DNA of 15,848 nt. Source: Bacteroidales bacterium. Its GTDB lineage: Bacteria > Bacteroidota > Bacteroidia > Bacteroidales > VadinHA17. Below the pieces are notes generated by a model, which saw only the letters and a list, made by a program, of their open reading frames with translations, had not been told where the DNA came from and did not search any database. The position numbers were made by a program, and so were the translations under genes. Shown one piece after another: positions 6,834-14,701 of the stretch (positions within the stretch are counted from its first letter, which is position 1; each line of letters starts with the position of its first letter). The stretch spans positions 1 through 15,848 of the forward strand of contig DOZA01000074.1 of the NCBI GenBank assembly GCA_003518245.1. Direction: 5' to 3'.

Positions 6834-9623
6834 TTACTCCTTAACCATCTTCCTAAAATACCTCCTCGTTCGGCTCTTTATCTCAATAAAATAAAGCCCT
6901 TGCTTAAGTGATTCATCAATATCAAAAGAGAATGAATTTAATCCATATTCAAGATGACCATTATAAAGCTCCCTTATAAGCCTTCCTTGTATATCAAAGA
7001 TATTAATAGAGACAGCCTGATTAATCTCACTGCTAATCAGAAGTGTGGTATATGTATAGACTGGATTTGGAAAAAGTAATATTTCTTCAATGCTGTCTGA
7101 TAAATCATCGATTCCTGTCCCGAATAGCTTAAGATCGAAGTAGTTAATATTATACGCATTGGAGGAAGCTGTGGCCGTCATAACATACCTTCCCTTGTAC
7201 AGGTATACTACGGTTGAGAAATCTTCCCAGGCCTGCCAGCCATCGGTTGAGGTGAAGCTGATGCTGGAAGTTACGGTATCATTGAATGAAAGATTTAAGG
7301 TTCCCGGGTTATATCCTGAGATTCTGCCGGTGATATTATAAAGACCCGAAAATTGTATGTCAAGATAATATTTCATCCAGTCTCCCGGATCAATCCAACC
7401 CACGTTTAGTCCTCCACCTGCATCTGTGCAGTTCTCTGTGTCTATACCGAGCATCTCAAAATAATCCTCTGCCTCTATGCGGCCCGGCTCCTGTAAAGGT
7501 GTACCATAATTCTTGAAGCTATTGAAAACGAACAGGTCAGTAAATTCATTAAGCGTGCCGGAAACTGATTGTATAATTCCTTTTCTGAAGCTGAGAGTCA
7601 GCAGGGTGTTTTCCTCTGTGATATTTTGTGATAGTCTGATCTCAATCATTGAACTGTCATAATCGGGAATAATTATTTCGCTGACCATTCCAGGTATTTC
7701 CGCACCATTAAGACTAACCAGGAAATCTTCAGGCTGAACATCCATTAGATCTATTTGACCGGATAGCTTCATCATTAGGGTTGTTCCTTCATTATTGGTT
7801 GAGGCAGCAAGAGGGATCATTCTTCTACCTTCATCAGTAGCCGGGAAACTTTCAAGACCATATCCGTAGCTGAACAGAGGGTAATAGTCCGTATCACCCA
7901 CATTTATGGGTATCTGATCCATATATGCAGGCCAGGAATGATTTAATTTCCCGGCAGGCTGATAATCACCAAATAGGATATCAGCTATACCACTTCCTTC
8001 AGTACCCGGCAGCCATGCAACTGCAAAAGCATCCGAGTAGGGCAGGACATCACCTATGATCATAGGCCTGCCGGAAATCAGTATAGTAATTACTTTTAGA
8101 CCCTTTTGCTTCAAATTCCTGACCATGTTTACATCTTCCTGCTTTAATCGCAGGGTTGTCCTGTCTCCCTCACCTTCAGCATAGGGGTCTTCTCCGATTA
8201 CTGCTACGGCTATATCCGCTTCCCCGTTATAACTGCCCGTTGGGGAATATACTATTTCACTGTTCTCACTTATTTCCTGGATACCTTCAAGTATGGTTGT
8301 ACCAGCAGTGATATCACCGTTCGATCCCTGCCATGAAATGGTCCAGCCTCCACATTGAGCTCCTATGTCATCAGCTCTTTTTCCAGCTACCAGGATTCTT
8401 TGTCCGCTTTTTTCCAGGGGCAGGGCATCATCCCTTGCAGACAGCAGGACCATTGATTCTCTTACTGCCTGCCGGCCAACAGATCTGTGTTCTGCTGATC
8501 CCACTGTAGAGGCAAGTGAACGGTCAGCCAGGGGCTGTCCGAAAAGATTCAATAGAAATTTTTGTTTCAGGATTCTTCTTACCGCATCATCAATACGGTC
8601 TATCGGCACCTCATTGTTTTGTACAAGGTCTTTCAGTATGCTTATAAAGTATATATACCGGTCCGGTACCATTACCATGTCTATACCTGCATTTATAGCT
8701 CGTTTTACGGCGGTCCGGTAGTCCTCATCTATCTGGTCAACACCCTTCCAGTCAGAGACAACAAATCCTTCAAATCCGAGTTCATCCTTCAGGATATCTG
8801 ATAGCAGGTAATCGTGTCCATGTAGTTTTTTGCCGTTCCAGCTGTTATAGGATGCCATTATTGAACCAACACCCGCATTTATTGCATCCATATACCCTGC
8901 AAGGTGAACCGACCGCAGCTCTTCTTCCGTTACCTGGGTATTGCCCTGGTCTTCACCCTTAGTTGTTCCACCATCACCTACGTAATGCTTGGCGCAGGCA
9001 AGAATGGTTTCGGGATGAGAAAGATCAGATCCCTGGAGACCGTATACAGATGCTGCTGCCATTTGTTTCTGTATCTCCGGACTCTCACCAAAGCCTTCAT
9101 ATGTTCTCCCCCATCTCTCATCCCTGGGCACGGCTATGCAGGGACTGAAGGTCCAGTCAATACCCGTTGCTGCAACCTCCCTGGCAGTAACCTGGTTAAC
9201 TGCTCTTACCAGGTTACTGTTCCGGGTACAACCAAGGCCGATATTATGTGGGAAAATGACAGTCCCGTAAACATTATTATGACCGTGTACGGCATCTATA
9301 CCATAGATTATAGGTATTCCGAGCCTTGTTTTTAATGCTTCTTCCTGGAACAGATCATACATGTCAGCCCAAGCTGACACTTTATTTTCTGAAGGAGCAG
9401 ACCCGCCACCACTGAGTATTGATCCGATGTTATAGTAGGATATATCTGATAAATTCTCCAGCGATCCTCTCTCAGCCTGCGCCATCTGGCCTATTTTTTC
9501 ATCCAGGGTCATAAGCGATAACAGGCTATCCACCTTCTGGTCAATAGTCAGACCCTGGCCTCTGGTTATTGTCGAAAAGAAAAGTAAAAGCCAGATTATT
9601 CCGTATTTGTCAACTCTCGACAT
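6834..9623 (-). CDS. Secreted GH3 exo-beta-glucosidase with Ig-like, CBM6 and T9SS sorting domains
   Basis: This protein has 929 residues from the chosen start. A signal peptide covers 1-24 (hydrophobic GIIWLLLFFSTIT). The GH3 barrel domain (about 27-370) carries KHYVGDG and the nucleophile Asp291 in GFVVSDW. The GH3 C-terminal domain (about 390-590) has GGWTISWQG and the GEDPYAEGEGD loop, where Glu483 is the likely acid/base. These two motifs match the exo-1,3/1,4-beta-glucanase (ExoP-like) branch, which removes glucose from beta-glucan ends. An Ig/SwmB-like beta-domain lies at about 614-702. A CBM6 follows at about 712-836, starting RIEAEDY and containing GWIDPGDWMKY. A type A T9SS sorting domain (848-929: LFPNP ... 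GLYFIEI ... RKMVKE) predicts export through the outer membrane and surface attachment or release. The frame runs 36 codons further to an ATG at 9731 that overlaps the preceding stop (ATGA). That longer form would bury the signal peptide, so I prefer the ATG at 9623. Confidence 0.93.
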   Translation of the reverse strand: MSRVDKYGIIWLLLFFSTITRGQGLTIDQKVDSLLSLMTLDEKIGQMAQAERGSLENLSDISYYNIGSILSGGGSAPSENKVSAWADMYDLFQEEALKTRLGIPIIYGIDAVHGHNNVYGTVIFPHNIGLGCTRNSNLVRAVNQVTAREVAATGIDWTFSPCIAVPRDERWGRTYEGFGESPEIQKQMAAASVYGLQGSDLSHPETILACAKHYVGDGGTTKGEDQGNTQVTEEELRSVHLAGYMDAINAGVGSIMASYNSWNGKKLHGHDYLLSDILKDELGFEGFVVSDWKGVDQIDEDYRTAVKRAINAGIDMVMVPDRYIYFISILKDLVQNNEVPIDRIDDAVRRILKQKFLLNLFGQPLADRSLASTVGSAEHRSVGRQAVRESMVLLSARDDALPLEKSGQRILVAGKRADDIGAQCGGWTISWQGSNGDITAGTTILEGIQEISENSEIVYSPTGSYNGEADIAVAVIGEDPYAEGEGDRTTLRLKQEDVNMVRNLKQKGLKVITILISGRPMIIGDVLPYSDAFAVAWLPGTEGSGIADILFGDYQPAGKLNHSWPAYMDQIPINVGDTDYYPLFSYGYGLESFPATDEGRRMIPLAASTNNEGTTLMMKLSGQIDLMDVQPEDFLVSLNGAEIPGMVSEIIIPDYDSSMIEIRLSQNITEENTLLTLSFRKGIIQSVSGTLNEFTDLFVFNSFKNYGTPLQEPGRIEAEDYFEMLGIDTENCTDAGGGLNVGWIDPGDWMKYYLDIQFSGLYNITGRISGYNPGTLNLSFNDTVTSSISFTSTDGWQAWEDFSTVVYLYKGRYVMTATASSNAYNINYFDLKLFGTGIDDLSDSIEEILLFPNPVYTYTTLLISSEINQAVSINIFDIQGRLIRELYNGHLEYGLNSFSFDIDESLKQGLYFIEIKSRTRRYFRKMVKE

Positions 9624-9727
9624 TCTGCCAAAAATAGAAAATTCAGGAAGAATAGGTAAATATTTCACCATCAAATGATGGCATTGCTTAATTGTTATGT
9701 TTAACATGCTCCCATAAGCAATCCCTG

Positions 9728-10774
9728 TCATTTCAATCCAAACAACAACCTTAACACCTTCACTCTCCTGATGACAAACTCATAGAAAACAATGCATCCG
9801 GCAAAAGTGAAGCTGGTTACAATAATAAACTTTACAAATGCAGGCAGGTAGGTAGGTATAATAAGATAAGAGCCAAGGTACAGGAAGATCATGTGAATGA
9901 TATATACAGGGTAGGCTGATTTGCTCAGATAGGAAAGAGCGGGCGAGGGCCTGTTAAGGTACCTGGCCCCAAAACCCAGGACAGTGAATATCCATAGGTT
10001 TGATTCCATGGCCTTCAGGTATGATGGCGCCTGCAGGTCGAACACTGAGAGCCTGACAGTAAATAATGCAACAGCCATAAACAGGCATACCCATCTCCAT
10101 GTATCAAGGGTTTGCCAGAATGAAGAGCCTGCATATATAAAGCTGAATCCGAAGAAAAAAGATAACAGCCCAAGTGCCCAGCCATGAAAAGTAAGTGAAT
10201 ATGTTTCATAAACCTCCGGTGATAGGATTATTGCCTCTGCTACAAATACGAGCATAATCATTATGAGACCTACGGGAGAACTGTAGACTCTGTTTACGAA
10301 CCTGTAAAATTTCCCTTCCTTCTTTTTCTTTATAAGAATAAATACAGGTGCCAATATCAGGACGTATGAAAATATATTCGCCAGGAACCACAGGTGTCCC
10401 TGGTTAATTGAGTATCCCAGGTCCTGGTTGTAATATGCTTTCCATAATAGCATATGTATGGGTACTATGGCAGTTATACCAAAGATAAATGGTAATAATA
10501 TCCTCCGGCTTCTCTCAAGCAGGAGCATTTTTATATTTCTCTTCCTCATCGAAAAGCATACACCCATGCCTGATATAAAGAAAAGAAGGGGGATTCTCCA
10601 TACGTTCAGCATCGACATGGGTATCCATAGTCCTTCAATGGGATCGAAGTTCTGTATGAATCCAATAAACACCCCCCATGGCTGGAAAACTATCCCTATA
10701 TGATAGACCAGCAGCAGAGCAATGGCTATTACTCTCAGCCAGTCAATATCATATCGTCTTTCTCCTGTGTTCAT
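9728..10774 (-). CDS. Membrane acyltransferase, family 3, OpgC/MdoC-like
   Basis: This 348-residue integral membrane protein has about ten hydrophobic segments. It belongs to the acyltransferase-3 superfamily: DIDWLRVIAIALLLVYH opens the first segment with the likely catalytic His25, WRIPLLFFISG at 59-69 is the usual second block, then RSRRILLPFIFG and HLWFL follow. The pattern YH.G.VF and the WR.PLLFFISG block recall MdoC/OpgC, which adds succinyl groups to periplasmic glucans. Other members O-acetylate polysaccharides, so the acyl donor and acceptor are open. Its ATG at 10772-10774 shares one base with the stop of the ankyrin gene (TGATG), indicating translational coupling. The next gene downstream is the GH3 glucosidase. 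The shared operon suggests a common glucan substrate, which is an inference. Confidence 0.87.
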   Translation of the reverse strand: MNTGERRYDIDWLRVIAIALLLVYHIGIVFQPWGVFIGFIQNFDPIEGLWIPMSMLNVWRIPLLFFISGMGVCFSMRKRNIKMLLLERSRRILLPFIFGITAIVPIHMLLWKAYYNQDLGYSINQGHLWFLANIFSYVLILAPVFILIKKKKEGKFYRFVNRVYSSPVGLIMIMLVFVAEAIILSPEVYETYSLTFHGWALGLLSFFFGFSFIYAGSSFWQTLDTWRWVCLFMAVALFTVRLSVFDLQAPSYLKAMESNLWIFTVLGFGARYLNRPSPALSYLSKSAYPVYIIHMIFLYLGSYLIIPTYLPAFVKFIIVTSFTFAGCIVFYEFVIRRVKVLRLLFGLK

Positions 10775-11364
10775 CAATCATTTATATTAATATGTTTTCT
10801 CAACAGATCTGCAACAACAGGCCTTTGTTCTTTAATCCTGTCATAATCCAGTTTCAGTCCCAGCGGGCCAAGACCTTTGCTCACCTCATCGAACACGGGT
10901 CTTATGTTCTCAAAAGGTATCTCTACCGTTTCAAGAGGTGTAGAACCGTAATTATTTCTTAACTCCGGGTTTGCACCCGAGATTAGCAATTTTTTCAGGG
11001 TCTCTGTTCGGCAGAACATAGCAGCCACGAAAAGGGCAGTCGATCCTTCATTATTTTTTATCTCTAGATCAGCGCCGGCTTCTATAAGGGCTCTCGAAAT
11101 ATCCGACCTTCCAAAAACAATGGAACTGATCAGTGCGGTTGATCCTCCCATAGGCTCAACCTGGTTAAGGTCTGTTCCCGCTTTAATATGGTTGAGCACC
11201 GACTGGTAATCGCCCAGTATAACACAGGTTTGCAGATCCTGCTGAGGGGCAGTAACGTTTGTAGCAGCCTTCTTTTCCTGTGAGTTGCCACAGGATGTCA
11301 TAATTATTATAACTGCCATAACCATGGAAGCCTTAAATAATGTCTTTTTCTTTTGTGTTTTCAT
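10774..11364 (-). CDS. Ankyrin-repeat lipoprotein
   Basis: This 196-residue protein has a lipoprotein signal peptide (Lys-rich start, hydrophobic 12-22, lipobox MTSC with Cys25) followed by an Ala/Thr/Gln-rich linker. Residues about 43-140 form three ankyrin repeats: GDYQSVLNHIKAGTDLN, then GSTALISSIVFGRSDISRALIEAGADLE split over the next repeat, then GSTALFVAAMF through ISGANPELRNNYGSTPLE. The last 45 residues are not repeat-like. Ankyrin repeats bind proteins, and the partner here is unknown. It is the first gene of the three-gene minus-strand operon, and its stop overlaps the acyltransferase start by one base. The ATG at 11362-11364 follows an AT-rich leader. No enzymatic motif is visible. 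Confidence 0.88.
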   Translation of the reverse strand: MKTQKKKTLFKASMVMAVIIIMTSCGNSQEKKAATNVTAPQQDLQTCVILGDYQSVLNHIKAGTDLNQVEPMGGSTALISSIVFGRSDISRALIEAGADLEIKNNEGSTALFVAAMFCRTETLKKLLISGANPELRNNYGSTPLETVEIPFENIRPVFDEVSKGLGPLGLKLDYDRIKEQRPVVADLLRKHININD

Positions 11365-11441
11365 GTTCTTTTATTTTTAAATATTTTCATGATGTAAAGG
11401 TCAGGATAATGATGATGCAGAACATATCAGGGAGAGGTCAG

Positions 11442-11492
11442 AGTATATAAAACTTAAATTATCCTTTGTAAAATATGGCGACAGTATATAAA
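11442..11492. promoter_or_regulatory. Pair of 10-base direct repeats in the divergent intergenic region
   Basis: AGTATATAAA occurs at 11442-11451 and again at 11483-11492, 41 bases apart start to start (about four helical turns). Both lie between the ankyrin-led operon (-) and the AraC-type regulator (+). AraC-type proteins commonly bind direct repeats, so this is a candidate operator. The AT-rich sequence could also recur by chance. Confidence 0.3.
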
Positions 11493-11530
11493 TTATGACG
11501 CATATGTGCTCTTTTTTAGCGTCTATCCAA

Positions 11531-11548
11531 CTGAGAATTCAATTTCAG
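11531..11548. repeat. Imperfect 18-base palindrome in the divergent intergenic region
   Basis: CTGAGAATTCAATTTCAG has CTGA/TCAG ends and partly pairing inner bases. It lies 77 bases before the GTG of the regulator gene. It may be an operator or nothing. No consensus is recognised. Confidence 0.2.
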
Positions 11549-11624
11549 TCTCCCGGAATAAAGTCGTATCTTATACAACGTTTTCGGTGCCGGATTATGT
11601 TTATATTAAAATCATACAAGAGGA

Positions 11625-11789
11625 GTGAATAATCTGAATAATATTGATAAGGCATTTCTTGGTAAAATAACCGGGATTGTCCAGGACAGGTTATCAAATG
11701 AGATGTTTGGTGTATCTGAACTGGCGACAGAGCTGGGTATGAGCCGCTCAAACCTGTTAAGGAAGGTAAAGAGAATTACAGGCTTATAA
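11625..11789 (+). pseudogene. 5' part of the AraC-HTH/TPR regulator gene, ended by an in-frame TAA
   Basis: From a GTG at 11625 the frame encodes a clear first half of an AraC-type HTH: FGVSELATELGMSRSNLLRK, then VKRITGL. It then hits TAA at 11787-11789. The same frame continues directly with VSNFIRNIRLEAG and joins the downstream reading frame at 11853 without any shift. In related proteins this position is a Ser or Lys (TG-x-SVS-FIR pattern), so a single base change (for example TCA or AAA to TAA) explains the stop. The GTG start lies in AGGAGTG. No ATG is available in this frame upstream because TAA occurs at 11607-11609. I list this part separately because the intact reading frame begins after the stop. 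Confidence 0.8.
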
Positions 11790-11852
11790 GTCAGTAATTT
11801 CATTCGCAATATACGACTTGAGGCTGGCAGAAACTTATTACTATCAGGTTCC

Positions 11853-13676
11853 ATGACAGTATCTGAGGTAGCCTACAGGGTGGGTTTTGGCAGTACATCT
11901 TACTTTGTGAAATGTTATCATGACCATTACGGATACCCTCCCGGAGAGACAGCTAAGAATATCGATGATAAGCCTGCTGAAGCAAAAAAAAGCCGATCGA
12001 AGGTAGTAAATATAGTGATCGGGATATTTATCTCTGCGGCATTGATCATAAGCATTGTCCTCGTACTGAGCAGGTCTGGAAGCAGGACTCTTAAGGTGGA
12101 AAAATCAATTGCAGTGCTTCCTTTCATTAATGACAGTCATGACTCATCCAATGTCTATTTCGTCAATGGCCTGATGGAATCAATACTTACTAACCTGCAA
12201 AAGATCGAAGACCTGAGGGTGGTGAGCAGGACCTCGGTGGAAAAGTACAGGACAAACCAAAAATCAATAGATGAAATATCGGACGATCTGAATGTGAAGT
12301 ATATTATTGAGGGTAGCGGACAAAAATCGGGCAACAGGGTAATGCTCAATATTCAGCTGATAGATGCGGAGACCGATACGCATATATGGTCGGAACAATA
12401 CAGCAGGGAAATGGGGGATATATTCCAGATGCAGATCGAGGTAGCTAAAAACATTGCCAGTAACGTACAGGCTGTAATAACACCTGAGGAGTCGGTAAGG
12501 ATTGGGGAAAGGCCTACTGATAATATTATCGCTTATGATTATTTTTTGAAAGGCATGGAAGAGTTTCATACTGAAACCGTAGAAGGGCTATGGAAGGCCA
12601 TTGAGCTTTTTGAGAAAGCTATAGAATATGATAATGAATTTGCGCGGGCTTATGCAGATATATCATTGTCATATACACTTCTTGAGATATACCAGGCTGA
12701 GAAGAAATACCTTGATCTTGTGAACGAATATGCCGACAAAGCCCTTCTTTACGACCCTGAATTATCCCAAAGCCTCGCGGCCAAGGCTCTTTACTATATG
12801 AACACACCGAAATATGAAAAGGCACTGCCTTACCTTGAGAAAGCACTGAAGTATAATCCTAACTCATCCCTTGTCCTGGGTGTGCTGTCGGATTATTACA
12901 CTTCCTATGTACCTGATTCGGAGAAATACCTTGAATATGCTCTTATGGGTACAGAAATTGATATTGCCGGTACTGACTCAATAGAAGCCAGCTATTTATA
13001 CCTGCATATAGCCAATTCTTTTCTGCAGACAGGTTTTATTGATGAGGCAGCTGAGTATGTTGATATCTCCCTCAAATATTTTGCAGGAAATATGTATTCC
13101 CTGTATGTCAGGGAATATATCATATATGCTGAGGATGGTGACCTGGAAAGACTGAGGAGGGGACTGGCCGGACTCCTTGAACTTGATCCATTGCGTATTG
13201 ATGTATTACAGGAGCTTGCCAAGGTTGATTATTTCCTGAGGGATTATGAATCGGCCGATTCACTTTTTACGCGATTCCTTGAGATAAAGGAAGATCAAAA
13301 ACTGGATGTATATAATGGCGAGGATGCTAAGATTGCCTTTATTTATTCAAAGATGGACAAAAATGAGCCTGCTGATAAACTAACAGAAAAATACGGAGCT
13401 TTTGCCATGAATGACAGATCAGTGTACAGAAACCTGAATATGTCAGTGTATTATTGTCTGACAGGAGATAGAGAGAAATCAATCGACTATTTTCGCAAAT
13501 TTTCAAAGGAAACAAGATATAATTATCTTTTCATACCCTTACTGAAGATCGATCCTCTTATGGATAATATACTTGACCATCCTGAATTCGATGAACTAAT
13601 GGATCAGCTGGAGTCAGGATTCAGGGATTACCATGAAGAAATACGCAAAAGGCTGAAGAGCAAGGGACTGATCTGA
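11853..13676 (+). CDS. Membrane-bound AraC-type regulator with FlgO-like and TPR sensor region (continuous part after the in-frame stop)
   Basis: This frame has 607 residues. Residues 1-35 are the second half of an AraC HTH (VSEVAYRVGFGSTSYFVKCY and HYGYPPGE, the HTH signature). A basic linker leads to one membrane segment at about 51-73. A FlgO/TolB-N-like domain at about 82-212 has KSIAVLPFINDS, VNGLMESILTNL, VVSRTSVEKY, IIEGSG and DTHIWSEQY. Tetratricopeptide-like helices fill about 225-590. The layout (cytoplasmic DNA-binding head, one membrane pass, periplasmic sensor) is like CadC/ToxR but with an AraC-type head. It is likely the local regulator of the divergent ankyrin-acyltransferase-GH3 operon. 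If translation begins at the ATG at 11853, the protein lacks the first HTH helices and should bind DNA poorly. Either the gene is a recent pseudogene or the stop is a sequence error. Confidence 0.82.
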   Translation: MTVSEVAYRVGFGSTSYFVKCYHDHYGYPPGETAKNIDDKPAEAKKSRSKVVNIVIGIFISAALIISIVLVLSRSGSRTLKVEKSIAVLPFINDSHDSSNVYFVNGLMESILTNLQKIEDLRVVSRTSVEKYRTNQKSIDEISDDLNVKYIIEGSGQKSGNRVMLNIQLIDAETDTHIWSEQYSREMGDIFQMQIEVAKNIASNVQAVITPEESVRIGERPTDNIIAYDYFLKGMEEFHTETVEGLWKAIELFEKAIEYDNEFARAYADISLSYTLLEIYQAEKKYLDLVNEYADKALLYDPELSQSLAAKALYYMNTPKYEKALPYLEKALKYNPNSSLVLGVLSDYYTSYVPDSEKYLEYALMGTEIDIAGTDSIEASYLYLHIANSFLQTGFIDEAAEYVDISLKYFAGNMYSLYVREYIIYAEDGDLERLRRGLAGLLELDPLRIDVLQELAKVDYFLRDYESADSLFTRFLEIKEDQKLDVYNGEDAKIAFIYSKMDKNEPADKLTEKYGAFAMNDRSVYRNLNMSVYYCLTGDREKSIDYFRKFSKETRYNYLFIPLLKIDPLMDNILDHPEFDELMDQLESGFRDYHEEIRKRLKSKGLI

Positions 13677-13810
13677 TTAGCGACAAATAATAAGGGTGAA
13701 CAGAAGAAAAGCTCTTACTATTCAACTCTCCTAAGCACAAGGCACAGAAATAATAGTATCCAATTGGGGGCTGTATCAAAAGTGAAAGATGTATTCCAAA
13801 ATGAATTTAA

Positions 13811-13850
13811 CCACGGAGAATCACAGTGTTCCACGGAGTCCTGTGATAAA
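13811..13850 (+). repeat. Imperfect 20-base tandem repeat starting CCACGGAG
   Basis: CCACGGAG begins two adjacent 20-base units at 13811 and 13831. Their remaining bases share little (AATCACAGTGTT against TCCTGTGATAAA). Similar CACGGAG-rich intergenic repeats occur in many bacterial genomes. It lies just before, or inside, the transposase remnant. Confidence 0.3.
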
Positions 13851-14578
13851 AATTCGTTAAATCTAATAACAAATATCCAGTTGGCCCCGGCAAATAAGAC
13901 TGACACCGAGTTCGTAAAACCTGCACTCGAATAAGCCTCAGGTGTATTAGGGCATAAGCCAGATGCATTGCATGCAGATGGTGCTTTCAACAGCCCGGAC
14001 AACGTTAAATATTGTGAGCAGGAAAATATAACTCATTACTTCTCCGCTGTAGCAGGCTAGCCTGGGCGTTATGACCTTGAGCTCAACAATGGTGAACTTA
14101 TTATTATTGATACTAAAACAGGCCAGGTAATGCCTGTGTGTCAAACTAAATCAGGCAACTGGGGAATTAAACAGAGAATGGATACAGATACTTTTCCGGG
14201 CACGCTATTGAAACAAGCTTATTGAGAAAACAAATTGATAAAGTCCCGGTCAGTATAAGAAATAAGAGGAATAATGTAGAAGCAACGATTTTCCAGATGT
14301 CATATCATACGCGAAATAACAAAACCAGATATAGAAGAGCATTTAACAATAAATCATGGGCAATATTACGCAGCATGTAGATTAACCTGAGAAGAATTAA
14401 AACCTATATAGGGGAAAACTATGCAAATGTTATACCCCTGGATCAAATAATGCAATTAAAACAGGTTTTTATTCAAAAAATTAACCTTTATTTTGTCTTT
14501 GATAATCTTATTTATTTATTATATAGATTTTTTACAAAATCGTATAACTACAGCCTGGTAGTGGTTGATTTAAAATAG
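13845..14578 (+). pseudogene. Degenerate DDE transposase
   Basis: In the frame of 13845 the translation reads NLITNIQLAPANKTDTEF, then DGAFNSPDNVKYCEQENI (second catalytic Asp), then GRYDLELNNGELIIID. It is interrupted by TAA at 13932, TAG at 14058 and TGA at 14223. Around 14216 the signal moves to another frame and reads VSIRNKRNNVEATIFQ (catalytic Glu), then YHTRNNKTRYRRAF and INLRRIKTYI, with TAG at 14378 where a Trp is expected. These are the usual C-terminal blocks of IS4/IS5/IS1182-like DDE transposases. The N-terminal half with the first Asp is absent. With four stops, one frameshift and a 5' deletion it cannot encode an active enzyme. Confidence 0.85.
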
Positions 14579-14596
14579 TCCCTTTTAAGAGGGGAC
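14578..14596 (-). terminator. Possible terminator of the patatin-like gene
   Basis: On the minus strand GTCCC and GGGAC pair across 14578-14596, with some weaker inner pairs, and the hairpin is followed by TATTTTAAA. It lies about 105 bases beyond the stop of the patatin-like gene. The stem is short and the T-tract is broken, so this is a weak rho-independent terminator at best. Confidence 0.35.
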
Positions 14597-14640
14597 TCAA
14601 TAATCCAATATTGCTCGCTCCCACTAGCCATAATTATCAG

Positions 14641-14697
14641 CCGCTCGCGGGCTCGTCAGCCTCGCTTGCCTTCGGCAAACTCGGGATACTCGGTTCC
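14641..14697. repeat. GC-rich hairpin-forming patch downstream of the patatin-like gene
   Basis: This stretch is much richer in G+C than its surroundings and repeats CTCG-type words (GCTCGCGGGCTCG, CCTCGC, ACTCGGG, ACTCGG). It contains a compact hairpin at 14664-14680, with GCTTGCC pairing GGCAAAC around a TTC loop. It directly abuts the patatin-like stop at 14702. The makeup suggests a dispersed intergenic repeat rather than a gene. No T-run follows it, so it is not a canonical terminator. Confidence 0.4.
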
Positions 14698-14701
14698 ATA
14701 T

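Larger units (their letters stand above)
13766..14578 (+). mobile_element. Remnant of a DDE-transposase insertion sequence
   Basis: A stretch of about 0.8 kb without an intact gene holds a decayed transposase (separate entry). The left edge is suggested by GGGGGCTGTATCAAAAG at 13766-13782, which resembles insertion-sequence termini of the GGGGCTGT type. A poor inverted match, TACAGCC, occurs at 14549-14555 near the other end. No target-site duplication is recognisable. The N-terminal part of the transposase is missing, so an internal deletion is likely. Exact ends and family are uncertain. Confidence 0.55.

Noticed and set aside
11595..11610. Promoter-like TATGTTTA before the AraC-type gene
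   Set aside because: It lacks the final G of TAnnTTTG and has no -33 partner at a sensible distance.
13718..14144. Two minus-strand open frames of 94 and 65 codons
   Set aside because: They lie antisense to the transposase relic. The plus-strand translation explains this sequence and the minus frames show no motif.
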